The position numbers were made by a program, and so were the translations under genes. From Gammaproteobacteria bacterium (GTDB lineage Bacteria > Pseudomonadota > Gammaproteobacteria > Steroidobacterales > Woeseiaceae), in NCBI GenBank assembly GCA_018699395.1, contig JABIQN010000013.1, positions 1 to 35,357 of the forward strand: a DNA stretch of 35,357 bases, in the 5' to 3' direction. How positions within the stretch are numbered: position 1 is the first letter of the stretch; every line of letters starts with the position of its first letter. This document shows positions 25,103-33,842 of this stretch, in pieces. A model generated the notes under the pieces. That model made no database searches, was not told the origin of the DNA, and saw only the letters and a program-made list of their open reading frames with translations.

Positions 25103-26283
25103 AGGGCCTGCGTCCTGTCAGCGAACTTAAATGCCGTTGGTGAAGCAATATCGCCACGTCCCAACGCCATACATTTGAAGTTTTCACCCATCTCACCGGG
25201 AAGAGTAAGTGTTTTGATCTGACCGGACAATTCGAGTTGCTTCATGACGGGTAAATCAGAAAATTCCTGCATTTCGATTTCCAGCCCTCCTCCCATCAGA
25301 AATTGGGACTGTGTTTGATACCCCAAGATGTCTAGGCCACCGGCGACCGCCGCACTCGCAACGGACGAAAAATCAACCCAAGCAGTCAAATCCTGAATAC
25401 CGGGCAGTATCAGCGGATCATTGTGCGCATAATGACGATAGTGGCAGCGTAACCAGCCATCATCACGATCGGGCGCATAGTATTCACGCTGCGATATGCC
25501 ATAGTCGAATAGGAATACAACGCCATAACGTAAGCAATCAGACAACTCAGCTATCCACGCTGATGTCGCGAGACAAATCTCTGACCGGTAACCCGTTGGA
25601 AAAGGTGCGGCAATCTCCCTTTCGATATTAGCTACCGCTGCGGCTAGCTGTTCCGAAGCCTCAGCCTCAGTCCAAACGAATGCATCACCACTAAGCGAGA
25701 CGAGCATCTGGAACACTCCTGCTTCTCGCCGCACGAATCGCTCTACAGGCAACGCATCAAGCACCTCATTGGCAATGATTACTCCTTCGAAGTTGCTTGG
25801 TAGTGTTGAAAGCCAGCGAACCCGTTCCACTAAATGCGGTAATTCGTCCTGCAGCCTGCTTTTTTGCCTTTCGATAAGATCCGGCGAAACTTCAAAAATA
25901 TTGTAAGCAGCAGGCAGCACACCTTGTGCTTCAAGTGTCGACAAAACATCAACAGCAAGTTTGCCACTACCTGCGCCGAACTCCAGGACTTCGCCATTAT
26001 CGATCTGAACTAAAACCTCGGCACATTGGCGTGCCAACACTCTGCCGAAGACAGTCGACACTTCCGGCGCCGTAACGAAGTCACCGTCCCTGCCGAATTT
26101 TATCGAGCCCGCGCTGTAATAACCCAGACCCTGCGAGTAAAGCGCCTCATACATGAACTCGGCGAAACCGATTTGGCCGCCTGCTGCTCGAATTTTTGTG
26201 CTGATGTGGCGAGCGACCCGTGCACTGTGTGCTGCGCTAATTTGGTCGGGCTTCGGCAGAGATGTTAGCTGTTCGTATTGCAT
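25099..26283 (-). CDS. MidA/NDUFAF7-family SAM-dependent methyltransferase
   Basis: Class I methyltransferase of the MidA family (formerly DUF185). The mitochondrial relative NDUFAF7 methylates a complex I subunit; the bacterial substrate is not known. The protein has 394 residues from ATG 26283 (GTG 26289 is possible). Signatures are GQIGFAEFMYEALYSQGLGYY, FVTAPEVSTVFGRVLARQ, SAM motif I, VLEFGAGSGKLAVDVL, and FGVIIANEVLDALPV (read as FEGVIIANEVLDALPV). It overlaps uppP by four bases. The divergent pteridine reductase starts about 20 bp away, so both promoters are squeezed together. No ribosome site is seen. Confidence 0.92.
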   Translation of the reverse strand: MQYEQLTSLPKPDQISAAHSARVARHISTKIRAAGGQIGFAEFMYEALYSQGLGYYSAGSIKFGRDGDFVTAPEVSTVFGRVLARQCAEVLVQIDNGEVLEFGAGSGKLAVDVLSTLEAQGVLPAAYNIFEVSPDLIERQKSRLQDELPHLVERVRWLSTLPSNFEGVIIANEVLDALPVERFVRREAGVFQMLVSLSGDAFVWTEAEASEQLAAAVANIEREIAAPFPTGYRSEICLATSAWIAELSDCLRYGVVFLFDYGISQREYYAPDRDDGWLRCHYRHYAHNDPLILPGIQDLTAWVDFSSVASAAVAGGLDILGYQTQSQFLMGGGLEIEMQEFSDLPVMKQLELSGQIKTLTLPGEMGENFKCMALGRGDIASPTAFKFADRTQAL

Positions 26284-26289
26284 ATACAC

Positions 26290-26296
26290 GATAATG
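26290..26296. promoter_or_regulatory. Shared -10 region between midA and the pteridine reductase gene
   Basis: GATAAT (plus, 26290-26295) and CATTAT (minus, 26291-26296) overlap. Transcription from each would start at or very near the first codons, so both mRNAs may be leaderless or nearly so. The -35 boxes are weak. Confidence 0.3.
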
Positions 26297-26301
26297 TCTT
26301 T

Positions 26302-27063
26302 ATGAATGATGGCATGCCAGAAAAAACACTCAACAACAAAGTTATTCTCGTCACCGGTGCCGCCCGCCGAATAGGCGCTGCCATTGTGACACGCTTACAC
26401 GACAACGGTGCACGAGTTGCAATTCATTATCGTGGCTCAGCGGACGAGGCGAAATCGCTTGCGGGCGATTTCAATAACTTGCGTCCTGATTCCGCTGCAG
26501 TTTTTCAGGCGGATCTTAACAAAGTGGACAGTCTGTCGCCGTTAATCGACGCGGTCGTCAGTTGGGGTGGCAGCCTTAATGGTCTGGTCAACAATGCATC
26601 GACCTTTTACCCCACACCTATCGGCAGCATCTCCGAGCAACAGTGGGACGACATCTTGGGTAGTAACTTGAAAGCACCACTGTTCTTAACGCAAGCCGCT
26701 GCACCCCATTTGCGTGAGTATGGCGGCGCGATAGTCAATATTGTGGATATTTACGCGGATCGGCCACTGCGTGATCACGTTTTGTATGGCTCTGCGAAAG
26801 CAGGACTTGCGATGCTGACCCGCTCGCTGGCCAAAGACCTCGCCCCGGACATTCGGGTGAATGGGGTTGCACCGGGTGCGATCATCTGGCCGGAAAATGA
26901 GATGACAGAGATGAATCAGCAGAGCATTCTGCGACAGATACCGTTGAGTCGTGCGGGAGAGCCCGCAGACATTGCCGGGTGCGTGCTGTATCTGATGCGC
27001 GACGCGACCTATGTAACAGGTCAGATCATAGCGGTCGATGGCGGCCGCTCGACTGGCTGGTAA
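26302..27063 (+). CDS. Pteridine reductase (short-chain dehydrogenase/reductase), FolM-like
   Basis: SDR protein of about 253 residues. NAD(P)H motif VILVTGAARRIGAAIVTRL (the TG-x3-G-x-G pattern with RR, as in pteridine reductases), NNAS at the NNA-G position, catalytic Tyr and Lys in YGSAKAGLAML, and VDGGRSTGW at the end. The ARRIG turn and the folate context (folK and folB downstream on the other strand) favour a dihydrofolate or dihydrobiopterin reductase (FolM) over a generic SDR. Start uncertain: ATG 26302 or ATG 26314 (MPEKTLNNK). Neither has a good ribosome site. The -10 at 26290-26295 fits a leaderless 26302 start. Confidence 0.85.
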   Translation: MNDGMPEKTLNNKVILVTGAARRIGAAIVTRLHDNGARVAIHYRGSADEAKSLAGDFNNLRPDSAAVFQADLNKVDSLSPLIDAVVSWGGSLNGLVNNASTFYPTPIGSISEQQWDDILGSNLKAPLFLTQAAAPHLREYGGAIVNIVDIYADRPLRDHVLYGSAKAGLAMLTRSLAKDLAPDIRVNGVAPGAIIWPENEMTEMNQQSILRQIPLSRAGEPADIAGCVLYLMRDATYVTGQIIAVDGGRSTGW

Positions 27064-27065
27064 AA

Positions 27066-27242
27066 GTGCTGGTAGAAGTGCTGTTAACTAAAGCGCGTCA
27101 AACAGGTTGCGATGCCGTAGACTCTGCGACGCCAACCGCGTTAGCAGCTTTACATGCCGTCAGGCCGGCGAAAGTGAGTATACAAACAGCGCACGCATAC
27201 CAACTCCATTACCAATCAACGTTTACTTTCTCTAAAGGCTGA
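27066..27242 (+). pseudogene. Possible FolX/FolB-like C-terminal remnant
   Basis: After the reductase stop an open frame of 58 codons runs from GTG 27066 to a stop at 27240-27242. Its end reads AKVSIQTAHAYQLHYQ, which I can line up with the FolX C-terminal AEVEIDKLHALRYAD-like strand at about seven of 24 positions. FolX genes occur beside folM in several bacteria. It lacks the rest of the fold and overlaps the folK 3' end by 34 bp on the other strand. This is a weak, by-eye claim; it may be chance. Confidence 0.25.
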
Positions 27243-27697
27243 CTTTTGCTGTCAAAATTCTGCCAATGCTCTAATACAGTTTTGCCAGTCAAAGGATGAA
27301 GTAGAGCTGGCGCCAGCTCCGCGATCGGCCGCAATACGAAGCTATACTGCAAAATATCATCACGTGGCACCCGCACCGGTCGCTCGTCACTGACAAGATC
27401 ATCGTAAAGCAACAGATCAATATCTAAAGGACGTGATTCCCATTTATTACCTTCGCGTACGCGACCGGCCAAATTATGTATCAGCTCGATCTCACCACAA
27501 ATATCCAGCGGTGTTTGATTTGATTGCAGGCTCACGACAAGATTCAGGAAATCCGCGCCGTCAAAGCCGACAGCAGCGCCTCGGTATACTGCCGATCGCT
27601 TAAGCTCACCATAACGGGCTTCAAGCTCTCGAATCGCTATCGAAAGATTTATATCCGGCGATACATTACTACCCAATCCGAGATAAACGCTTGCCAT
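27209..27697 (-). CDS. folK: 6-hydroxymethyl-7,8-dihydropterin pyrophosphokinase
   Basis: Transfers pyrophosphate from ATP to the pterin alcohol in folate synthesis. The protein has 162 residues, the standard HPPK size. YLGLGSNVSPDINL at the start, then the active-site segment ESRPLDIDLLLYDD (with the Asp pair that binds Mg), VPRDDILQYSFVLRPIAELAP and the C-terminal LHPLTGKTV. Start ATG 27697 shares one base with the folB stop (TGATG), so translation is coupled. The product of folB is two steps from its substrate, so the pair runs the middle of the pathway. Confidence 0.96.
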   Translation of the reverse strand: MASVYLGLGSNVSPDINLSIAIRELEARYGELKRSAVYRGAAVGFDGADFLNLVVSLQSNQTPLDICGEIELIHNLAGRVREGNKWESRPLDIDLLLYDDLVSDERPVRVPRDDILQYSFVLRPIAELAPALLHPLTGKTVLEHWQNFDSKSQPLEKVNVDW

Positions 27698-28056
27698 CAG
27701 TTTGATTGCTCTCCCCGCTCGATCTCAACCCCGACTGCTTTTGATCCACGAATTGCACCAGGCTTATTCACTCGAACTTTGACCCAGGATACTGAAAACT
27801 CGTCGCGAATTATCGCCGCAATGTGTTCCGCTAGAGTCTCGACAAGCTGGAAACTCGACTTGGCTACAAATTTTTGAACTCGTTTCGCAATGGATTTGTA
27901 ATTCAGTGTGTCGGCAACATCATCTGTCGCAGCAGCCTTCGCGATGTCTGCGCTCATCTCGAGGTCAACGACGACAGTCTGACGAATGCGACGCTCCCAT
28001 TCAAAAATACCAATGACGGTATCGATTTTAAGCTCGCTAAGAAAAATTTTGTCCAT
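27697..28056 (-). CDS. folB: Dihydroneopterin aldolase
   Basis: Converts dihydroneopterin to 6-hydroxymethyldihydropterin plus glycolaldehyde. 119 residues, as usual. The family pattern is IFLSELKIDTVIGIFEWERRIRQTVVVDLEM, with Glu19 as the pterin-anchoring residue by position, NYKSIAKRVQKFV and the SFQLVETLAEHIA helix. The last part, VKVRVNKPGAIRGSKAVGVEIER, has the lysine typical of FolB. It follows tsaD by 15 bp on the same strand and precedes folK with a one-base overlap, so the three form one operon. Confidence 0.94.
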   Translation of the reverse strand: MDKIFLSELKIDTVIGIFEWERRIRQTVVVDLEMSADIAKAAATDDVADTLNYKSIAKRVQKFVAKSSFQLVETLAEHIAAIIRDEFSVSWVKVRVNKPGAIRGSKAVGVEIERGEQSN

Positions 28057-28071
28057 AGTTCCTTCCGTGAA

Positions 28072-29094
28072 TTAGGCCACTGGGATACCCAGCGAGTCCA
28101 GTGACCATCTTGCCTGTGCCTGAATTTCTGTCGGGTTCGTTGCTTCCGAGTGTCGTAGTGCACCCGCGACCGCGATCATCGCGCCATTGTCGGTACAAAA
28201 CTCGAATCGCGGATAAAAAACATCGCCGGAAAATCGCTCTGCCATTTCACTGCGTAGCAATCGATTCGCCCCTACCCCACCTGCAATTACGATTCTACCC
28301 AGACCTTCGGCTGCGGCTGCTTTTAGGGATTTTCCGACGAGAGTATCAACAGCGGCACGCTGAAAAGAGGCCGCAATATTCGCGCGACTAGCATAGAGCT
28401 CATCGTCGGCCTCGGATCTTCGGACCTGCAGCATTACTGCTGTCTTCAGCCCACTAAAACTAAAGTCCAGATTGGGTTTGTTCAGCATCGGTCGGGGAAA
28501 AGCGTATGCCTTATCGTCACCCTCGTCCGCCAGAGCAGCCAGCAATGGACCACCAGGATACCCAAGGCCTAATAATTTCGCGGTCTTATCAAAAGCCTCT
28601 CCCGCCGCATCATCGAGTGTCGTACCCAATAATTTGTACTCACCAAGCCCGCGAACAGAGATGAGCATGGTGTGTCCGCCCGACACCAAAAGCGCCAGAA
28701 ACGGAAATTCGGGCGAATTTTCCTCCAGCATCGGCGCCAGTAAATGCCCTTCCATATGATGCACGGGGATAACCGGACAGCCCCATGCCAATCCCAGTCC
28801 ATTTGCCATGCCACCACCCACCATGAGAGCGCCGACTAGGCCCGGGCCCGCCGTGTACGCGATTGCATCCGGCTTCGTGATGCCAGCCTCATCCATAACT
28901 TTTTGAATCAAAGGTAAAAGCATCCGAACATGGTCCCGAGAGGCGATCTCTGGGACAACGCCGCCATAAGCCGCGTGCAGATCCACCTGACTGTGCAGGG
29001 CATGCGCAATCAGTCCTCTTTGGGGGCTGTAAAGGGCAACTCCGGTCTCATCGCAACTGGATTCAATTCCAAGGGTTATAGTTTGACTTACCAT
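28072..29094 (-). CDS. tsaD: tRNA N6-threonylcarbamoyladenosine transferase subunit TsaD
   Basis: Adds the threonylcarbamoyl group to A37 of tRNAs reading ANN codons, with TsaB and TsaE (not in this window). The protein has 340 residues, the usual length. Metal ligands His113 and His117 are in [13 protein letters not shown]. The nucleotide motif [16 protein letters not shown] opens the protein. PPGT-like [14 protein letters not shown] and [11 protein letters not shown] are present. Start ATG 29094, no strong ribosome site. It is divergent from rpsU, the usual gammaproteobacterial arrangement. folB-folK follow directly. Confidence 0.97.
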   Translation of the reverse strand: MVSQTITLGIESSCDETGVALYSPQRGLIAHALHSQVDLHAAYGGVVPEIASRDHVRMLLPLIQKVMDEAGITKPDAIAYTAGPGLVGALMVGGGMANGLGLAWGCPVIPVHHMEGHLLAPMLEENSPEFPFLALLVSGGHTMLISVRGLGEYKLLGTTLDDAAGEAFDKTAKLLGLGYPGGPLLAALADEGDDKAYAFPRPMLNKPNLDFSFSGLKTAVMLQVRRSEADDELYASRANIAASFQRAAVDTLVGKSLKAAAAEGLGRIVIAGGVGANRLLRSEMAERFSGDVFYPRFEFCTDNGAMIAVAGALRHSEATNPTEIQAQARWSLDSLGIPVA

Positions 29095-29120
29095 AGGGAG
29101 CGAATGATAACCCGAACCCT

Positions 29121-29149
29121 TTGCAAACCGCCAAATGTGGGGTTAGTAT
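29121..29149 (+). promoter_or_regulatory. rpsU operon promoter
   Basis: TTGCAA (29121-29126), exactly 17 bp, TAGTAT (29144-29149). Transcription would start near 29156, leaving a leader of about 54 nt that includes the hairpin at 29162-29178. Confidence 0.55.
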
Positions 29150-29161
29150 GCTCGGCTGAGT

Positions 29162-29178
29162 CCCGGCCATGTGCCGGG
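29162..29178 (+). other. Hairpin in the rpsU leader
   Basis: CCCGGC (29162-29167) pairs with GCCGGG (29173-29178) across a five-base loop, followed by a T/A-rich stretch. It resembles a short attenuator or mRNA stabiliser. S21 autoregulation is possible but not shown. Confidence 0.5.
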
Positions 29179-29209
29179 TTTATTTATGTCTGGACGGAAT
29201 ACCTGAACA

Positions 29210-29425
29210 ATGCCAAGCGTTCGATTAAAAGAGAACGAGTATTTTGACGCTGCACTGCGTCGCTTCAAACGCGCCTGTGAAAAGGCGGGAATTCTTACTG
29301 AGTTGCGTCGTCGTGAATTCTACGAAAAGCCAACTCAAGAGCGGAAGCGTAAGAAAGCCGCAGCCGTCAAGCGTCATCTGAAGAAAATATCTCGCGATGA
29401 TGCCAAGCGCACGCGCCTTTATTAA
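29210..29425 (+). CDS. rpsU: Ribosomal protein bS21
   Basis: Small basic 30S subunit protein of 71 residues, needed for efficient initiation with Shine-Dalgarno messages. The sequence [26 protein letters not shown] and the basic tail ([16 protein letters not shown]) match bS21. It is the first gene of the macromolecular synthesis operon (rpsU, yqeY, dnaG, rpoD), which links translation, replication priming and transcription. Confidence 0.98.
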   Translation: MPSVRLKENEYFDAALRRFKRACEKAGILTELRRREFYEKPTQERKRKKAAAVKRHLKKISRDDAKRTRLY

Positions 29426-29446
29426 TCAGAGGTTCATTGCACCGCG

Positions 29447-29896
29447 ATGTCCCTCAAAGGCCAAATCACAGAAGACATGAAGTCTGCCATGAAGGCCGGT
29501 GAAAAAGACCGGTTGAAAGTGGTGCGCCTCATTCTCGCTGCGATCAAACAGATTGAAGTGGACACGCGAGAAGATCTTGATGAGGCCACTGTGCTTGCCG
29601 TATTGACCAAAATGGTCAAACAGCGACGTGATTCTGTTGAGCAGTTCGAGCAAGGAAATCGTGAAGATCTCGCTGCTATTGAGCGCGCTGAAATCGTGAT
29701 TCTTGATACCTATCTTCCAGAACAATTGTCAGCCAATGAACTGGCCGTCATGATCGACAAGGTCATTCAGGCGACAGGCGCGAGTGGCATTCGTGACATG
29801 GGTAAGGTCATGGGCCAAATCAAGGTGAAGGCATCTGGCCGAGCCGATATGGGCGCCGTCAGCGCCGTAATCAAAGAGCGGTTAAGCGCCAACTAA
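29447..29896 (+). CDS. yqeY: GatB/YqeY domain protein
   Basis: 149 residues, matching the GatB C-terminal-like YqeY family, which in GatB contacts tRNA. The free-standing role is not established. Signatures are LKGQITEDMKSAMKAGEKDRLKVVRLILAAIKQIEVD, YLPEQLSANELAVMI and MGKVMGQIKVKASGRADMGAVSAVIKERL. The ATG has AGAGG about 14 nt upstream, rather far. It lies 21 bp after rpsU, in the usual order of this operon in proteobacteria. Confidence 0.93.
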   Translation: MSLKGQITEDMKSAMKAGEKDRLKVVRLILAAIKQIEVDTREDLDEATVLAVLTKMVKQRRDSVEQFEQGNREDLAAIERAEIVILDTYLPEQLSANELAVMIDKVIQATGASGIRDMGKVMGQIKVKASGRADMGAVSAVIKERLSAN

Positions 29897-30016
29897 AGCA
29901 CCCTCCGCAAACTGGCGCGTTTTTTGCGCTCTGGTAAAGCCTCAACATTAGGCTATGCTTCACAAAATAATAAAAACTCCAAGACCCACAGTTGACCGGG
30001 TGACGTTTGAATTCAT

Positions 30017-31762
30017 ATGGCTGGATTAATCCCTCAGGATTTCATCGATGATCTGATCGCAAGAGCAGATATTGTTGAGGTTGTGGGTCGCCGTACCCAG
30101 CTGAAAAAGGCTGGGCGCGAGTTCAAGGGCTGCTGCCCATTCCACGATGAGAAAACTCCGTCGTTCACCGTTAGCCCCGGAAAAGGCTTTTACCACTGCT
30201 TTGGCTGCGGCGCGCATGGGACGGTGGTCGGATTTCTTATGGAGTTCGACCACATGAGCTTTGTCGATGCGATCGAATCTCTCGCGAGCTCTATGGGGGT
30301 AGAGGTTCCGCGGAGTGAAACCAGCCAGCCCACGCGACGCTATGATGAGCTGTTTTCTCTCATGGATACCGTGGCACGTCACTGGCAGTCCTGTCTTAAG
30401 GAAACACAAACAGCAGTTGAATACTTAAAGAACAGGGGGATTGATGGTCCGACCGCGAAGCGCTTTGGCATTGGCTTTGCCCCAGATGGCTGGAGCAACG
30501 TGCTGGACAAGTTCGGTAAATCTGAAGAAGCAATAGAAAAGCTGCTGGCGACTGGACTCATTATTCGCAAAGATAACGGCAAGCATTACGACCGCTTCCG
30601 AGACCGAGTCATGTTTCCAATTCGAGATGCTCGCGGTCGCACAATCGGCTTCGGTGGTCGGACAATGGGAGATGGCGAGCCGAAGTATCTGAACTCCCCT
30701 GAAACAGCTCTATTTCACAAGAGTCGTGAACTCTATGGCCTTTATGAGGCTCGTCAGGCACTCAGACACATCGAGCGCCTGGTCGTAGTCGAGGGCTACA
30801 TGGACACGGTGGCGATGGCGAGACATGGCATCGATTTCGCCGTCGCGACCCTGGGTACCGCAACCACTGATGAGCACCTGAATCGATTATTTCGGCTGAC
30901 GGACAACGCCTACTTTGCGTTTGATGGTGACCGCGCCGGGAAAAAGGCCGCCTGGCGCGCGCTCGAAAATGCCTTGCCGCATATCCGCGAGGGGCGGCAA
31001 GTTCGATTCGTTTTCCTCCCAGACGGCCATGACCCGGACTCTTTCGTCAATGAAAATGGCGCCGACGCGTTTGTGAAACTAATGGATGCTGGAATGCCGC
31101 TGTCCGAGTTTCTGATCCACGAACTCAGCACTCAGGTAGACATGGATTCGATAGACGGCCGGGCTAAACTGGCGGAAATGGCCCGCCCACTCGTTAACAA
31201 AATACCGACCGGAATTTACCGAGAGTTATTGACTGAAGGCCTTGCTGCGGCCGTCGGATTAACGGGGCAGAAACTCGAAATGATGATGACGGCAGATCAG
31301 AAAAGGAATGATTCATCGTCGATGATAGGGGCGAATCGTGTAAGGGTCTGGCAACAACCAAATGCCAGCGGCGGCCCTTCAGTCGTTCGACGAGCGATAA
31401 CGCTGATTTTGAATCATCCGGAGGCCGGGGCGAAACTGGATATCGAGAAACTGGCTGGCATACAACGGGCAGGGGTTGATTTATTGTCCGCGCTCATTGA
31501 AACCGCACAATCTGAGCCCACTATAACGACCGCTGGTTTACTGGAGCGTTGGCGGCACGATGAAAAGGGTGGACATCTGGGCAAACTGGCTGCTGTAGAT
31601 GTTCCGGTTGATGAAGAATTTGACGCTGCGGCGGAACTTGACGAATGCCTGCAGCAGCTGGCGCTAGCTGGTCGCAAGGAAAGAATTGAATTTCTTATTG
31701 AAAAACAACGAGTTATGGGACTGAGTGACGACGAAAAATCGGAGCTGAGGCAACAGCACTAA
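30017..31762 (+). CDS. dnaG: DNA primase
   Basis: Synthesises RNA primers at the replication fork. The protein has 581 residues, normal for DnaG. The N-terminal zinc finger is Cys40, His43, Cys61, Cys64 (CCPFHDEKTPSF... HCFGCG). The RNA polymerase domain has the TOPRIM core VVVEGYMDTVAMARHG with Glu259 and FDGDRAG with Asp303 and Asp305. A C-terminal helicase-binding domain ends the protein. No clear ribosome site precedes ATG 30017. 120 bp separate it from yqeY. I saw only a weak hairpin there. Confidence 0.97.
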   Translation: MAGLIPQDFIDDLIARADIVEVVGRRTQLKKAGREFKGCCPFHDEKTPSFTVSPGKGFYHCFGCGAHGTVVGFLMEFDHMSFVDAIESLASSMGVEVPRSETSQPTRRYDELFSLMDTVARHWQSCLKETQTAVEYLKNRGIDGPTAKRFGIGFAPDGWSNVLDKFGKSEEAIEKLLATGLIIRKDNGKHYDRFRDRVMFPIRDARGRTIGFGGRTMGDGEPKYLNSPETALFHKSRELYGLYEARQALRHIERLVVVEGYMDTVAMARHGIDFAVATLGTATTDEHLNRLFRLTDNAYFAFDGDRAGKKAAWRALENALPHIREGRQVRFVFLPDGHDPDSFVNENGADAFVKLMDAGMPLSEFLIHELSTQVDMDSIDGRAKLAEMARPLVNKIPTGIYRELLTEGLAAAVGLTGQKLEMMMTADQKRNDSSSMIGANRVRVWQQPNASGGPSVVRRAITLILNHPEAGAKLDIEKLAGIQRAGVDLLSALIETAQSEPTITTAGLLERWRHDEKGGHLGKLAAVDVPVDEEFDAAAELDECLQQLALAGRKERIEFLIEKQRVMGLSDDEKSELRQQH

Positions 31763-31850
31763 CTCGCTACGCATATGAAAAATAGTAGATCACCCTCTTT
31801 GAAGAGAGTAATATTAATCGTTTGTATCTTTTACCCGCAGGGGTTTTATC

Positions 31851-33662
31851 TTGACCGAAAAAAGTGCAGTAGCTGTCGGCGGTAAGCAAGCACAGCAACT
31901 AAGAGAATTAATTGCCCGCGGTAAGGAGCAAGGCTATCTGACATACGCAGAAGTCAATGATCACTTGCCAAATGACATCGTCGACCCGGAGCAAATCGAA
32001 GACATCGTTAATATGATTAATGATATGGGTATCGCGGTTCATGAGAAGGCGCCTGATGTCCAATCCATTACCTTATCGGACGCTACAGCGACTGACGACG
32101 ATGGCGCCGAGGAAGCGGAAGCCGCCCTCGCCAGTGTCGATGCCGAATTTGGACGGACGACTGACCCGGTTCGTATGTATATGCGCGAAATGGGCACAGT
32201 CGAACTCCTGACGCGTCAGGGCGAGATCGAAATCGCCAAACGAATTGAAGCCGGCCTGAATCAGGTCAAGTACCATATGGTGCATTTCCCGCCGACTGTT
32301 CAAGCGCTGCTTGAAGTCGCCGATAGAGTTATCGGTGGCGAGACTCGTATGCAGGATTTCGTCGTTGGATTTATTGATCCGAACGAGCCTGAAGAGATTA
32401 AGCCGCCGGCACCGAAGTCAGATGATGATGATGAGGTTATTGATACTGGCCCTGATCCAGACGAAGTGAAGGCACGCGTTAAAGTCATTCACCGCCACTA
32501 CAACCGTGGCATGAAGTACCTCGAAAAGTATGGCTTCAAGGACAAGCGCACCATCAAAGCGCTATCCGAAATGGCCGACCAAATTATGGAGCTTAAGCTC
32601 GCACCGAAACTGTTCGAGGCTCTGGTACGTAATCTTCGAGATGTCGTGTCAATCATCCGCAGCCAGGAACGTATGGTGATGCAGATCTGCGTTCGCGACG
32701 CTGGCATGCCGCGCAAAGACTTCCTGTCTAGCTTTCCGAAGAGTGAAACCGACTATTTGTGGATCGAAAAACACATTCGCGCCAAGCGCAAACACTCATC
32801 GATTCTGGCGAAACTGAGAGACGATGTAATCCGTTGCCAGCGAAAACTCATCGCCGTCGAAATTGCTACGCAAATTAGCATTGTCGAAATCAAAGAGATC
32901 AATCGACAAATGTCGATCGGTGAAGCCAAGGCTCGTCGTGCCAAGAAGGAAATGGTCGAAGCTAACTTACGTCTCGTTATTTCCATCGCGAAGAAATACA
33001 CGAACCGTGGCCTGCAGTTTCTAGATTTGATTCAGGAAGGCAACATCGGTTTAATGAAAGCCGTCGACAAGTTTGAATATCGACGCGGCTACAAATTTTC
33101 GACATACGCAACCTGGTGGATTCGTCAAGCGATCACGCGTTCGATCGCAGATCAGGCTCGCACCATTCGAATTCCAGTGCATATGATTGAAACGATCAAC
33201 AAACTCAATCGCATCTCACGACAAATGCTGCAAGAAATGGGACGTGAACCGCTACCGGACGAACTGGCAGAACGCATGGAAATGCCGGAAGACAAGGTTC
33301 GCAAGGTATTGAAAATCGCGAAAGAGCCAATTTCAATGGAAACGCCAATTGGTGACGACGAAGATTCTCATCTCGGTGACTTCATCGAGGATCAGACGGT
33401 GCACTCGCCGGTCGATTCTGCGACGACTTCGGGTCTTAAAGAAACCACTCACTCGATTCTTGCTGGTCTTACACCTCGTGAGGCAAAAGTGCTTCGCATG
33501 CGTTTCGGTATCGATATGAATACCGATCACACGTTGGAGGAAGTCGGTAAGCAGTTTGACGTGACGCGCGAGCGTATTCGTCAAATTGAGGCGAAAGCGC
33601 TGCGTAAATTACGCCATCCAACACGTTCGGATCAGCTGCGGAGCTTCCTGCTCGAAGACTAA
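31851..33662 (+). CDS. rpoD: RNA polymerase primary sigma factor (sigma-70)
   Basis: Housekeeping sigma factor of 603 residues. Region 1.1 runs from [35 protein letters not shown]. Region 1.2 has [30 protein letters not shown] spacer region includes an acidic run ([16 protein letters not shown]). Region 2 has [57 protein letters not shown]. Region 3 follows, and region 4 ends [20 protein letters not shown]. Start TTG 31851 with AGGGG at the right distance, preferred because it gives the family N-terminus. It follows dnaG by 88 bp. The tRNA lies 9 bp downstream. Confidence 0.98.
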   Translation: MTEKSAVAVGGKQAQQLRELIARGKEQGYLTYAEVNDHLPNDIVDPEQIEDIVNMINDMGIAVHEKAPDVQSITLSDATATDDDGAEEAEAALASVDAEFGRTTDPVRMYMREMGTVELLTRQGEIEIAKRIEAGLNQVKYHMVHFPPTVQALLEVADRVIGGETRMQDFVVGFIDPNEPEEIKPPAPKSDDDDEVIDTGPDPDEVKARVKVIHRHYNRGMKYLEKYGFKDKRTIKALSEMADQIMELKLAPKLFEALVRNLRDVVSIIRSQERMVMQICVRDAGMPRKDFLSSFPKSETDYLWIEKHIRAKRKHSSILAKLRDDVIRCQRKLIAVEIATQISIVEIKEINRQMSIGEAKARRAKKEMVEANLRLVISIAKKYTNRGLQFLDLIQEGNIGLMKAVDKFEYRRGYKFSTYATWWIRQAITRSIADQARTIRIPVHMIETINKLNRISRQMLQEMGREPLPDELAERMEMPEDKVRKVLKIAKEPISMETPIGDDEDSHLGDFIEDQTVHSPVDSATTSGLKETTHSILAGLTPREAKVLRMRFGIDMNTDHTLEEVGKQFDVTRERIRQIEAKALRKLRHPTRSDQLRSFLLED

Positions 33663-33671
33663 AGAATTAAA

Positions 33672-33748
<77 letters not shown>

Positions 33749-33767
33749 CCCTAAACTCAATAATACC

Positions 33768-33786
33768 AACGCTTTCAGCGTTTTTT
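33768..33786 (+). terminator. Terminator of the rpsU-rpoD-tRNA unit
   Basis: AACGCT (33768-33773), loop TTC, AGCGTT (33777-33782), then four more T. Six-base stem plus T-run, a classic rho-independent terminator 19 bp after the tRNA. Confidence 0.85.
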
Positions 33787-33842
33787 GTCGGTGTGTATGT
33801 CTTCTATATAAAAAGACATTTCTCACCCTTTATGACAATAAC

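Noticed and set aside
29914-29930. Terminator between yqeY and dnaG
   Set aside because: Only a four- to five-base GCGC stem with the T-run inside the loop; not a convincing terminator, although this operon often has one here.
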